Shown here: positions 50,436 to 59,161 of the stretch, one piece after another
How the letters are laid out: the number at the start of each line of letters is the position of its first letter
How positions within the stretch are numbered: position 1 is the stretch's first letter
From: an uncultured Chitinophaga sp.
Lineage (GTDB): Bacteria > Bacteroidota > Bacteroidia > Chitinophagales > Chitinophagaceae
Reading direction: 5' to 3'
Assembly: GCF_937898475.1 (NCBI RefSeq)
Contig: NZ_CALEJS010000041.1
Location: 124,001 to 188,000 of the forward strand
DNA length: 64,000 nt
Position numbers and translations under genes: made by a program
The notes under the pieces: model-generated
What the model saw: only the letters and a program-made list of their open reading frames with translations
Databases searched by the model: none
Told to the model about the DNA's origin: nothing

Positions 50436-51518
50436 ATGCTAGAACAATTACAACAATTCATTCGTCATCTTCCGCCATTTGTAGGAAATGTAGTGTTGGC
50501 CGCTTGTGCCCTGATTACCGGTTTGATCATTAAAGGATTGCTGGCCCTGGTCTTGCGTAAATCTCCGCAGGCGCCGCCGGACGAGTATTCTGTTATCCGG
50601 TCTGTTCTCAAACGTATGGGCAAGCCTGTGAATTATTTTCTGCCCATACTGGTACTGAATATGGTCATACCACTGATGGAGCTGGCGCCGAAACAGCAAA
50701 GAACAATCAGCTCTATAGTGGAAGTGCTGGTGATCATTAGTTTTGGTTATATCCTGATCGGTGTTGTAAAAGTACTGGAAGACTATATTGAACATGCATA
50801 CGATCTGCGCAAGGCTGATAACCTCCGCGAACGCAAGATCAGAACGCAGTTGTCTTTCCTGCGCAAAATAGCCGTCACCGTGATCGTAATACTGGTGGTC
50901 TGTGCGGTATTGCTGAGCTTTGAAAGCCTCCGTAAGATCGGTACCGGTTTGCTCACCGGTGTGGGTGTTGGCGGTATCATCATCGGTTTTGCAGCACAAC
51001 GTTCGCTGGGTAATTTTCTCGCGGGTCTGCAGATCGCGTTTACACAGCCCATCCGTATTGATGATGTGCTGATCGTGGAAGGAGAATGGGGAAGAGTGGA
51101 AGAAATTACGCTCACCTATGTAGTAGTAGGCATCTGGGATCAGCGTAAGCTGATATTGCCTATCAATTATTTTATTGAGAAACCTTTCCAGAACTGGACC
51201 CGCACCGGTTCTGCCATACTCGGCACTGTATTTCTCTATGTGGATTACTCCTGCCCTGTAGACGCCATCAGGAAGGAATTTGAAAGATTACTGGAAGATC
51301 ATCCGCTGTGGGACAAGCGAGTAAAGGTAGTGCACGTTACCAATGCCACTGAAAGAACAATGGAGGTACGCCTGCTGACGAGCGCCAGCACCTCCGGTAA
51401 GGCATTTGACCTGCGTTGCGACCTGAGAGAAAAGATGATCGCGTTTATACAGCAAAACTACCCGGACAGCCTGCCAAAGATCAGGCTGGAAGAGCCGCAA
51501 AAGATGCAGAACGCTTAA
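50436..51518 (+). CDS. MscS-family mechanosensitive ion channel
   Basis: 360-residue inner-membrane channel. About four hydrophobic segments; the pore-lining one is LLTGVGVGGIIIGFAAQRSLGNFLAGLQIAF, with the family's Gly/Ala pattern (key TGVGVGGIIIGFAAQRSLGNFLAG). The soluble part contains RIDDVLIVEGEWGRVEEITLTYVVVG (beta domain, key EGEWGRVEEITL). The start is ATG 50436; an upstream TTG frame extends to 50400. It releases osmotic pressure by opening under membrane tension. The C-terminus (KMQNA) is encoded by words related to the adjoining aacgc repeat. Divergent from the baeRF-like gene. Confidence 0.92.
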   Translation: MLEQLQQFIRHLPPFVGNVVLAACALITGLIIKGLLALVLRKSPQAPPDEYSVIRSVLKRMGKPVNYFLPILVLNMVIPLMELAPKQQRTISSIVEVLVIISFGYILIGVVKVLEDYIEHAYDLRKADNLRERKIRTQLSFLRKIAVTVIVILVVCAVLLSFESLRKIGTGLLTGVGVGGIIIGFAAQRSLGNFLAGLQIAFTQPIRIDDVLIVEGEWGRVEEITLTYVVVGIWDQRKLILPINYFIEKPFQNWTRTGSAILGTVFLYVDYSCPVDAIRKEFERLLEDHPLWDKRVKVVHVTNATERTMEVRLLTSASTSGKAFDLRCDLREKMIAFIQQNYPDSLPKIRLEEPQKMQNA

Positions 51519-51608
51519 TGTTAAATACTAAACGCAGAACGCGTAACGCAAAACGCCTGGTGTATCACTCTATCAGCGTTCAGCGTTACGCGTTCTACAT
51601 TCTACATT
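51519..51608. repeat. Word-type inverted repeat (aacgcgta type) between convergent genes
   Basis: Left arm 51521-51557 with words aacgcaga, acgcgtaa, cgcaaaac; right arm 51576-51606. A 14-bp perfect core AGAACGCGTAACGC (51536-51549) faces gcgttacgcgttct (51583-51596). It fills the space between MscS (+, stop 51518) and the DUF3347 gene (-, stop 51607), where it may act as a terminator, although no T-run follows. Confidence 0.7.
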
Positions 51609-52158
51609 ATTTAATTGTTTCTTCTACTTCACCGCAGGTCAGCATCTGGTCGCCAAAGTAGGGATTTTTAATTTCCGCTGCGGCAGATAACCAGTTGGCG
51701 CCTTTGTCGTTATTGGCCATGGGGCAATAATCCACGTACAGCTCACCGCTGCTTAAGCCGCTGGATTTCACCAGTGCAATCACATCTTTGCTTAATAAAG
51801 CGTACAGTTCACGCTGATCCGCCAGGCTGGATGCAGCCGCTATTTTCTGCGCATTATCTGCAATAGCAGCCGCATTGTCAAGTTCTTTTGCGCTTTCAGC
51901 GATAGCTGTACCTGCTACCTTTGCCTCTGCAGCGTCGCTATTGATCAGCGCTGTGGTAAGATGTACATAGTGCTGGTATACCCCATTCGCTTTTTCATCC
52001 TTCAGCTTTACAGGCGCCGCAGGAGCTGTTGTTGCATGGTCTTCATGCGCTGCAGCGTTTTCTTTTGCTGCATTGTTATTGCCGCCGCCACAGGCTGCCA
52101 GCAGGATCATTGTCAATACCGGTATACCGGCTTTCATTGCTTGTTTTAACATAATCAT
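51607..52158 (-). CDS. DUF3347 lipoprotein
   Basis: 183-residue lipoprotein: signal ending MILLAAC, Cys23 as lipid site. A linker rich in Ala/Asn/His (HEDHATTAPAA) precedes the DUF3347 domain: YQHYVHLTTALINSDAAEAKVAG and YVDYCPMANNDKGANWLSAAAEIKNPYFGDQML with Cys and Met residues (CPMANN; MLTCGE). In Bacteroidota this domain is often the C-terminal part of CusB adaptors; here it is free. It is the last gene of the copper operon, 67 bp after cusB2's stop. It may bind copper in the periplasm, an inference from the domain's usual fusion and Cys/Met content. Confidence 0.82.
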   Translation of the reverse strand: MIMLKQAMKAGIPVLTMILLAACGGGNNNAAKENAAAHEDHATTAPAAPVKLKDEKANGVYQHYVHLTTALINSDAAEAKVAGTAIAESAKELDNAAAIADNAQKIAAASSLADQRELYALLSKDVIALVKSSGLSSGELYVDYCPMANNDKGANWLSAAAEIKNPYFGDQMLTCGEVEETIK

Positions 52159-52160
52159 TG

Positions 52161-52208
52161 AAAGTTTAAGCGTTTAAAAGTTTGATAGTTTAAGAGTTTG
52201 ATGGTTTA
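52161..52208. repeat. Single-arm word repeat (gtttaagc/gtttgata type)
   Basis: Run of words gtttaagc, gtttaaaa, gtttgata, gtttaaga, gtttgatg between the DUF3347 start and the adaptor stop at 52226. No facing arm was found. Confidence 0.5.
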
Positions 52209-52225
52209 TTGAATGGCGTACAATA

Positions 52226-53431
52226 TCAGTGGTGATGTCCCGCCATGGGATTGGCGCCTTTCTTCAGCACAAATTCGCTGTACAGCAGGTAAGCGCCGCT
52301 TACCACTACCGTTTCGCCTGCCTGTAATCCTTCTTTGATCTCTACCTGGTCTGCATTTTCAGCGCCTGTTTTAACCATACGCGGTATATAGCGGTCGCGC
52401 CCTTTCCTGATCCAGATGTGTGCGCCTTTTTCATCGCGGATCACAGCGCCAGCGGGTAGTGTGATCACATTGGAACGCTGTGCGGCGGGCAGGTAAATAT
52501 TGGCCTGCATACCGGGTTGCCATAATTGTTTATTGTTGGAGATGGTGCCTCTCAGCCGGGCCACCTGCGTACCGGTTTGCAGCGCCGGACTGATAAACTC
52601 CACCTGCATATCTGCTGCCTGGTCTTCCCATCCGCTTACCGCCACTTTTACCTGCTGCCCGATGCGTACCTGGTTCAGCTCCGCAGGATATACATCGGCT
52701 TCCACCCACAGCTGGTCGTAATTCTCCAGCTGCAGGATGGTGCTGCCTTCAGCAACATACTGCCCCTCTCCTGCTGATACTGCGGCTACAACGCCATTGA
52801 CGGCAGCGGTATAGGTAATGTAGGGATCTGCCTTTTTATTTTGCCGGATCTGCTCCAGCGTATGTGCAGATACATCATACAATTGCAGTTTCTGCCGGGC
52901 GGCATCTTCTATCTGCTGAAAGCGGGCATTATCCGGGAACGCCTCGCGCTGTGCCACTGCCACCAGGTATTCCTGCTGGAGGCTGGCCAGCTGTTCAGAA
53001 TAGATCTTATACAGCGGCTGCCCCTTGTGTACCGGTACGCCGGTTTCCTTTACATACAGCTGTTCAATACGGCCCGGAACACGGCTGCTGATGTATACGG
53101 TACGTTGCGGGTTCACTGACAGCCGCCCGTTCAGTCTTTTAAAATTACCCAGGTCGCCCGCGCCTGCGGTGATGGTGGTAATATTGGCCAGCGCCACCTG
53201 GTTGCGGTCCAGCATCAGCTCATTACGCTTACCTGCGGCGCTCACCGCTACCAGGTCCATCCCGCAGATGGGACAGGATCCCGGGCCGTGCTGTATGATC
53301 TGCGGGTGCATGGGACAGGTATAAGTCTGCTCCCCTTTGTCTGCCGTTTTCTTTGTGTTGCAGGCGCTCAGCAGGAGCACAGGCGCTACTACGGTCATGA
53401 CTATATTACGGATAAAATGTTTTCTTTCCAT
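52226..53431 (-). CDS. CusB-like periplasmic adaptor with N-terminal heavy-metal-binding domain
   Basis: 401-residue lipoprotein adaptor of the RND copper/silver exporter. Signal ending LLLSAC, Cys24 as lipid site. Residues 37-60 are a heavy-metal-binding domain: YTCPMHPQIIQHGPG with Cys39 and SCPICGMDL with Cys53/Cys56. Then RND-adaptor segments: YISSRVPGRIEQLYVKETGVPVHKGQPLYKIYS (key SSRVPGRIEQLYV), a coiled coil (LASLQQEYLVAVAQREAF), YITYTAAVNGVVAAVSAGEGQYV, and VNAI-like LWVEADVYPAEL. Ends with GHHH. It lies 8 bp after the first adaptor's stop. Metal-binding N-terminus suggests copper/silver. Confidence 0.92.
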   Translation of the reverse strand: MERKHFIRNIVMTVVAPVLLLSACNTKKTADKGEQTYTCPMHPQIIQHGPGSCPICGMDLVAVSAAGKRNELMLDRNQVALANITTITAGAGDLGNFKRLNGRLSVNPQRTVYISSRVPGRIEQLYVKETGVPVHKGQPLYKIYSEQLASLQQEYLVAVAQREAFPDNARFQQIEDAARQKLQLYDVSAHTLEQIRQNKKADPYITYTAAVNGVVAAVSAGEGQYVAEGSTILQLENYDQLWVEADVYPAELNQVRIGQQVKVAVSGWEDQAADMQVEFISPALQTGTQVARLRGTISNNKQLWQPGMQANIYLPAAQRSNVITLPAGAVIRDEKGAHIWIRKGRDRYIPRMVKTGAENADQVEIKEGLQAGETVVVSGAYLLYSEFVLKKGANPMAGHHH

Positions 53432-53438
53432 GTGCTGA

Positions 53439-54641
53439 TCATTTTATAAAGCTTTCGCTGTCTACCAGGTAAGCCGCATTGGCAGCCACTTCCCAGGCCG
53501 CCGTACTATCCGGTACCTGGATATATCCGCCTGCTTTTGTACCTGTATGGATGGTAAAGGGTTTGTATACGCCCCCTTCCTTTTTAAACACTACATGCCT
53601 ATCACCCAGCTGCAGTACAGCCGCCTGTGGCAGCCATACGCCCTCCGGCGCTTTCAGGGTAAGGCTTGCCGTCAGCAATTCACCGGCTTTAAAAGCCTGG
53701 CCCTGGAGGTACACGCGCAGCAGCATAAAGTTCTCCCCATTGCGGAAAACCGGTTGTACCAGTCCGATAGCAGCTGCTATTTTGTGGCTGCTGTCTGCCA
53801 GGCTTTGCAACTGTATGGCCTGGCCTTTCCGGATCTCTGCAGCAAAAGAAGATGGTACTGCAAATTCTCCTACCAGCTTATCTGCTTTGTAAATGGTAAA
53901 GAGATTTTCCCCGGCGCTTACGTATTGTCCTTCCCGCAGCAACACCGGCGTACCGGCGGCTGGCGTTGCAGGCTGCACGGCGGAAGCGGGCATTGCCGCG
54001 TTCATGCCTCCCATATCACCTACAGCCGGAGCAGCAGATACTGTTGTGTTAACGGCCGTTTTAGCTGCCTTGTCAATAATATACCCGCTGGCGTTACTGT
54101 AAACAGACACACTATAAGCCGGCTGTCGGCTGCGTAATACCTGTTCCAGCTGAGCAGCAGTCATGCCAAGCAACAGCAGCCGCTGCTTTGCGGCCTGCAG
54201 CAGGGCCGGATCATCATTGCCTTCGGCGATGAACAGCAGTTCTCTTTGCGCGGCTACCAGCTCCGGTGAATAGAGCTGCATGATGAGCTGCCCCTTCTTT
54301 ACAGGCTGATAGTTGTATTTGATATAGAGCTTTTCTATACGGCCCGCCACCCTGCTGGCGAGTCCTGTTTCGCTGCGGGTATCATATACCGCCACGCCCT
54401 GCAGCTGGCGGGTAATCGGCTGTTCCAGCTTCGCGGGACGAATAGCGGGTAGCTGCGCCACCACCTGTTCATTCACCGGTTTCAGCAGCGGTAGCAGTGC
54501 GCTGTCCCGGTCGTAGCGGTGGGCAGGTTCCTCATGACCATGGCCATGATGCTGCGCTTCTCGCGGTGCCTGCTGTTTGCAGGCAAACAGCAAGACCATG
54601 AGCTGCAGGAACAATATATTAGCGATACAATTGTTTTTCAT
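53439..54641 (-). CDS. CusB-like periplasmic adaptor, second type (His-rich)
   Basis: 400-residue lipoprotein adaptor: signal ending LLFAC, Cys21. A His-rich stretch follows (QHHGHGHEEPAHR, residues 30-42), likely metal-binding. Then LASRVAGRIEKLYIKYNYQPVKKGQLIMQLYSPELVAAQRELL (key ASRVAGRIEKLYI) and GYIIDKAAKT; the C-terminal beta-domain is RVYLQGQAFKAGELLTASLTL. It lacks the CPMHP domain of its neighbour. Its start overlaps the cusC-like gene's end by 23 bp. Two adaptors in tandem suggest mixed trimers or alternative assembly with one pump. Confidence 0.9.
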   Translation of the reverse strand: MKNNCIANILFLQLMVLLFACKQQAPREAQHHGHGHEEPAHRYDRDSALLPLLKPVNEQVVAQLPAIRPAKLEQPITRQLQGVAVYDTRSETGLASRVAGRIEKLYIKYNYQPVKKGQLIMQLYSPELVAAQRELLFIAEGNDDPALLQAAKQRLLLLGMTAAQLEQVLRSRQPAYSVSVYSNASGYIIDKAAKTAVNTTVSAAPAVGDMGGMNAAMPASAVQPATPAAGTPVLLREGQYVSAGENLFTIYKADKLVGEFAVPSSFAAEIRKGQAIQLQSLADSSHKIAAAIGLVQPVFRNGENFMLLRVYLQGQAFKAGELLTASLTLKAPEGVWLPQAAVLQLGDRHVVFKKEGGVYKPFTIHTGTKAGGYIQVPDSTAAWEVAANAAYLVDSESFIK

Positions 54642-55866
54642 ATTCCACGATCATTTCATAATACTTGAGCTTTTCATTCAGCAGGTCTGCCTGCGCCATG
54701 GTAAGCGCTTCCCAGTCGTTGATGATCACCGGCAGTTCCAGCTTGTTTTCCTGGTATGAAAGGAAATCCGCATCCAGTGTTCGCTGCAGCATGGGCAGGA
54801 TCTTTGTTTCGGTGGCGGCAATATGCTCCTGCATAGACAGGATGTCTGCTTCCATACCATACAGCATGCCCTGTGTTTCCTGCAGCATACCGGCTTTTTC
54901 CATCTGCATGGATTGCACATTCAATTCCATGGCCTTTACTTCGTTCTTGTACATTTTAGAGGCCCAGGGCGCAATCGGCACGCTCACCATGCCCATTACA
55001 CTGTATTGCCTGGGCATTCCGTCGCCCAGCGGCGCCATATGATCAAAACGCACCTTGAAATCAGGCCGCTTGCCCAGCTTCATGGCATCGATGTTCAGCT
55101 GCATGGATGCAATGTCCGCATCCATTTTACGTATATCCTTCCGGGTATCCGCCAGTGTGGCGGTATCGTAGGTGGCGGCAGGCCTGAACACCGGCGCAAA
55201 TGTGGTGTCTATCTCAAAGGCTTCCAGTCCCGGGCGGTTCATCAGGCTGTTAAGCCAGGCCCGGGCTTTGTCGATCACGCCATGCTGCATATGGATCATG
55301 TTATCATTCTCTGCTACCCGTCCGCTCACTTTATAAATGCTGCCTAACTGCGACTGGTTATAGGGATATCTTACCTCTGCAATCTTCTTCATCGTTTCCA
55401 TGATCTCCTGGTTGCGTTCCAGCACACGGATGCGTTCTTCAGCGATCAGCCAGTTATAGTAAAGGCGTTTAGCCTGTGCTTTCAGATCGTTCAGGCTTAC
55501 TTCCCTGTTCACACGTACCGCCTCCGCCTGCGAAGCGATATATTTTTTCTTTGCCCGCAGTTTGGAGGTATTCGGAATATCCTGCTCAATCTCGAACATA
55601 ATGGAACCCTTGTCCATCTCGCTCACCTTTTGCCCGGGGTAAGGCGTCATAAACGTACCTACGCCCAGCATCGGCGCCATCCAGGCCGTAGCCGCCTCGG
55701 CGCTGTATTTATAAGCATCCGCCTTCAGTGCATAAGACTTCAGCTGTACGTTGTTGCGTTCAATGCGCTGCAGGATGGTATCCAGCGATAATACGGGCTG
55801 CTGCGCCAATAGTTGTAAAGGCAGCATGCACAGCAACCCTGTCATTATTTTAATGTTGCGTGGCAT
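54619..55866 (-). CDS. CusC-like TolC family outer membrane protein
   Basis: 415-residue outer-membrane channel of the copper pump. Signal peptide (IMTGLLCMLPLQLLAQQ, about residues 7-23). TolC-type helices: LDTILQRIERNNVQLKSYALKADAYKYSAEAA (key TILQRIERNNVQLKS), ARLYYNWLIAEERIRVLERNQEI (key LYYNWLIAEERI), and Met-rich tract MELNVQSMQMEKAGMLQETQGMLYGMEADI, unusual for TolC and suitable for Cu(I)/Ag(I). The start is ATG 55866; it overlaps the cusA C-part stop by 17 bp. A longer reading begins at 55899. Family clear; metal choice is from the operon. Confidence 0.9.
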   Translation of the reverse strand: MPRNIKIMTGLLCMLPLQLLAQQPVLSLDTILQRIERNNVQLKSYALKADAYKYSAEAATAWMAPMLGVGTFMTPYPGQKVSEMDKGSIMFEIEQDIPNTSKLRAKKKYIASQAEAVRVNREVSLNDLKAQAKRLYYNWLIAEERIRVLERNQEIMETMKKIAEVRYPYNQSQLGSIYKVSGRVAENDNMIHMQHGVIDKARAWLNSLMNRPGLEAFEIDTTFAPVFRPAATYDTATLADTRKDIRKMDADIASMQLNIDAMKLGKRPDFKVRFDHMAPLGDGMPRQYSVMGMVSVPIAPWASKMYKNEVKAMELNVQSMQMEKAGMLQETQGMLYGMEADILSMQEHIAATETKILPMLQRTLDADFLSYQENKLELPVIINDWEALTMAQADLLNEKLKYYEMIVEYEKQLYR

Positions 55867-57784
55867 ATACTTCCAGTTTACCGTATTTGCGTAATTCATA
55901 TTCTTTTGTCATTAAAAAGATCAGTGGCGTTACCAGCAGGATATGCGTGGAGGAGGTGAGCACACCGCCGATCATGGGTAATACAATGGGCTTCATTACA
56001 TCTGTACCTACGCCGGAAGCCCACAATACCGGTACCAGGCCAAACAGCGACACGCATACCGTCATCAGCTTGGGCCGCAATCTTTTGGCGGCGCCGGAAA
56101 CCACGGCTTCCAGCAAGTCGGCCCGGGTAATGGTTGCCGCAGCATTACCTTTCTGCTTCACCAGCTGCTGCATGGCATCGTTCAGGTAGATCACCATCAC
56201 AATGCCTGTTTCCACCGCTATACCAAACAGCGCGATAAAGCCAACAGCCACCGCTACGGAGAGATTCACGTCCCAGAAATAGATGATATATGCGCCGCCG
56301 ATCAGTGCAAAGGGTACGGTGATCAGGCTCAGGAAGGCTTCTCTCACAGAATGAAAGGCGAAGTACAGGGAGAAGAAGATCACCACCAGTACAACCGGCG
56401 CAATCCACATCAGCGTTTGTTTACCGCGGATAAGGTTTTCGTATTGCCCGCTCCATTCCAGGAAATATCCCTGCGGCAGTACCTGTTTTTCCGCATTGAT
56501 TTTATTGATCGCTTCCTGTACGGTGCTGCCGAGATCGCGGCCCCTGACGTTGAACATCACTGCTCCGCGCAGGATGGCGTTTTCGGAGGTGACCATCGGC
56601 GGACCGTCCTCAAAGCGCACTTCCGCCACTTCGCTTAACGGTATTTCTCCAAAAGCGGGAGAGCGTAGCGGTATACGGCGTACCTGGTCTACACTGTTGC
56701 GGTAGTCCTGCGCCAGGCGCACGCTGATGGAAAAGCGTCTGCGCCCTTCTATGGTGTTGCCGATGGGAGCGCCGCCCAGTGCGGTTTCTACGGTCTGGTT
56801 CACATCATCCACGCTCAACCCGTAACGGGCTAATGCGTCTCTTTTAATATCTATCGCCAGGTATTTGCCGCCCGTCACCGGTTCCACGTAAAGGTCCTGC
56901 ACACCGGCGGTACCTTCCAGCGCCCTTTTTACTTTCTCTGAAACCGCTGCAATGGTATCGAGGTTTTGCCCGAACACCTTGATGCCTACATCCGTACGCA
57001 CACCGGTAGACAGCATATTGATACGGTTGATGATGGGCTGCGTCCATCCGTTCACCACGCCGGGTATCTGCAGTTTGGCGTCCAGTTCCGCGATGATATC
57101 TTTCTTGGTGAGGCCCTCGCGCCATTGCGATTTCGGCTTCAGCATGATGATGGTCTCTATCATGCTGATGGGCGCATTGTCTGTAGCCGTGCTGGCCCTC
57201 CCCGCTTTGCCGAGTACCTTATCTACCTCCGGTACTGAGCGGATAATCTTATCCTGCACCTGCAGAATACGTTTGATCTCTGTGTTGCTGACATCCGGTA
57301 AGGTAACCGGCATAAAGAGGATGCTTTGTTCATCCAGCGGCGGCATAAACTCTGTGCCCAGGCTTTTCAGCAGGGGGATGGAGATCAGCAGCGCCAGCAC
57401 ATTAATGGCCAGTGTGGTTTTGCGCCAGCGCAGCACCCAGCGGATCACCGGTTCGTAGAGGCGTTCCAGTATACGGTTCACCGGGTTGGCATTGTCGGGC
57501 CTGAATTTCCCTTTCATAAAGAAAGAGATCAGCACCGGGGCCAGGGTGATCACCAGCAGGGCGTCTACCAGCATGATGAAGGTTTTGGTAAATGCCAGCG
57601 GATGGAACAGTTTTCCCTCCTGCCCGGTGAGCATAAACACGGGCAGAAAAGAGGTGATGATAATGATAGTGGCAAAGAACACGCCTCTGGACACCTGCTT
57701 GCTGGATTGCTCTATCACAGCCAGTCTTTCTGTCTCGCTGATCCAGGACGGTTCTTTACGGAATATTTTTCGGAGCCAGTTCAT
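55850..57784 (-). CDS. CusA-type RND efflux pump, C-terminal half
   Basis: 644 residues matching the second part of a CusA/CzcA pump: starts MNWLRKIFRKEPSW, then GVFFATIIIITSFLPVFMLTGQEGKLF (TM5-6; key SFLPVFMLTGQEGKLFHPLAF), the porter domain with SLGTEFMPPLDEQSILFMPV, and the second TM bundle ending MTKEYELRKYGKLEVYATQH. Met158 (ILFMPV), Met208 (APISMIET) and Met257 (RINMLSTG) match the Met triad that binds Cu(I)/Ag(I) in E. coli CusA. It is in the same reading frame as the upstream half, separated by TAA AAC ACT. Not functional alone; see the finding on the split. Confidence 0.93.
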   Translation of the reverse strand: MNWLRKIFRKEPSWISETERLAVIEQSSKQVSRGVFFATIIIITSFLPVFMLTGQEGKLFHPLAFTKTFIMLVDALLVITLAPVLISFFMKGKFRPDNANPVNRILERLYEPVIRWVLRWRKTTLAINVLALLISIPLLKSLGTEFMPPLDEQSILFMPVTLPDVSNTEIKRILQVQDKIIRSVPEVDKVLGKAGRASTATDNAPISMIETIIMLKPKSQWREGLTKKDIIAELDAKLQIPGVVNGWTQPIINRINMLSTGVRTDVGIKVFGQNLDTIAAVSEKVKRALEGTAGVQDLYVEPVTGGKYLAIDIKRDALARYGLSVDDVNQTVETALGGAPIGNTIEGRRRFSISVRLAQDYRNSVDQVRRIPLRSPAFGEIPLSEVAEVRFEDGPPMVTSENAILRGAVMFNVRGRDLGSTVQEAINKINAEKQVLPQGYFLEWSGQYENLIRGKQTLMWIAPVVLVVIFFSLYFAFHSVREAFLSLITVPFALIGGAYIIYFWDVNLSVAVAVGFIALFGIAVETGIVMVIYLNDAMQQLVKQKGNAAATITRADLLEAVVSGAAKRLRPKLMTVCVSLFGLVPVLWASGVGTDVMKPIVLPMIGGVLTSSTHILLVTPLIFLMTKEYELRKYGKLEVYATQH

Positions 57785-57790
57785 AGTGTT

Positions 57791-59080
57791 TTAATTTTCC
57801 TGTTTGTTTTGCTGTGAGGCTGCATAGCGTTCTGCCAGGTGTTTATAGGCATTCTCGCTCATGATGATGCCATTGTCCACGATCACGCCGATGGCCAGCG
57901 CAATACCCGTTAATGACATAATGTTGGAGGAAATGCCGAAAGCATTCAGCAGGATAAAACTCGCCGCCAGGGTAATGGGTATCTGTATGATGATACTGAG
58001 TGCGCTCCGCCAGTGGAAGAGGAAGACGATCACCACGATGGAGACAACGATCATTTCTTCTATCAGCGTGCGTTTGATGGAGTTCACAGATTCCTTGATG
58101 AGCGTACCGCGATCATATACAATATCGAATTGTACACCGGCAGGCAGGCCTTTTGCCACTTCCTTCATTTTTGCTTTTACACGGTTTATCACCGCGTCTG
58201 CGTTCTCGCCATAGCGCATTACCACGATGCCGCCTACCCTTTCACCTTTACCATCCTGGTCAAAAATGCCCAGCCTTGATTCGCCGGTCATCTGTATTGT
58301 GGCTATATCTGCCACGCGGATGGGAATGGAGTGCTGGTTCTTTACCGGGATGTTCCTGATCTGTTCAATGGACTGCAGGTAGCCGCTGGTTTTAATGATA
58401 TAGCCGATATCGCTGAGCTCAAATTTGCGGCCGCCGGATTCATTATTATTGGTACGTACGGCATTGATCACATCTGCCACACCCAGTTTATAATACAGGA
58501 GTTTATTGGGGTCGATGGTGACCTGGTATTGCTGCTGTGCGCCGCCAAAGGAAGCGATCTCGCTAACGCCCGGTACGTTTTGCAGGGCAAATTTCACGTA
58601 CCAGTCCTGTATAGCCCTTTGTTCTCCCAGGTCAATATCCGGAGCATCCAGCGTATACCAGAGTATGTGCCCTACACCGGTGCCATCGGGGCCCAGGGTA
58701 GGCGAAACGCCGGGCGGCAGCTGGCGGGTAATGGTGCTGAGTTTTTCGAGCACCCGTTCCCTTGCCCAGTAGATATCCGCATCATCTTCAAAGATGACAA
58801 AGATGAAGCTCATACCGAACATGGAATTGGCCCGTACATATTTCACTTTGGGAATACCCTGCAGGTTGGTCACCAGCGGATAAGTCACCTGGTCTTCTAT
58901 GAGTTGCGGACCGCGGCCCATCCATTCCGTAAATACGATCACCTGGTTTTCAGACAGGTCGGGAATGGCGTCGATAGGGTTCTTTTTCACGGCGAAGAAT
59001 CCCCAGGCAAACAGGCCGGCTGCCAGTACGATCACGATGAAACGGTTACGTAAGGACCATTCAATGATCTTATGTACCAT
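57791..59080 (-). CDS. CusA-type RND efflux pump, N-terminal half
   Basis: 429 residues matching the first part of CusA/CzcA (start MVHKIIEWSLRNRFIVIVL): TM1, porter PN1/PN2, and TM2-4 with IGVIVDNGIIMSENAYKHLAE, where Asp402 sits at the proton-relay position. Pump motifs NPIDAIPDLSENQVIVFTEWMGR and VRANSMFGMSFIFVIFEDDADIYWARERV. It ends at SQQNKQEN, in the cytoplasmic loop after TM4. The ATG at 59080 is chosen over an upstream ATG at 59122. Next to it, the HYC_CC_PP and HMA genes are upstream, the C-half downstream. Confidence 0.92.
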   Translation of the reverse strand: MVHKIIEWSLRNRFIVIVLAAGLFAWGFFAVKKNPIDAIPDLSENQVIVFTEWMGRGPQLIEDQVTYPLVTNLQGIPKVKYVRANSMFGMSFIFVIFEDDADIYWARERVLEKLSTITRQLPPGVSPTLGPDGTGVGHILWYTLDAPDIDLGEQRAIQDWYVKFALQNVPGVSEIASFGGAQQQYQVTIDPNKLLYYKLGVADVINAVRTNNNESGGRKFELSDIGYIIKTSGYLQSIEQIRNIPVKNQHSIPIRVADIATIQMTGESRLGIFDQDGKGERVGGIVVMRYGENADAVINRVKAKMKEVAKGLPAGVQFDIVYDRGTLIKESVNSIKRTLIEEMIVVSIVVIVFLFHWRSALSIIIQIPITLAASFILLNAFGISSNIMSLTGIALAIGVIVDNGIIMSENAYKHLAERYAASQQNKQEN

Positions 59081-59161
59081 AAAATTGTAATTGTTAGTAA
59101 TAAAAAAGGAATGCGGAAACATCCTTTGCAGGAGGCAAAGGGAACAAGCGGGGTTATCTTA

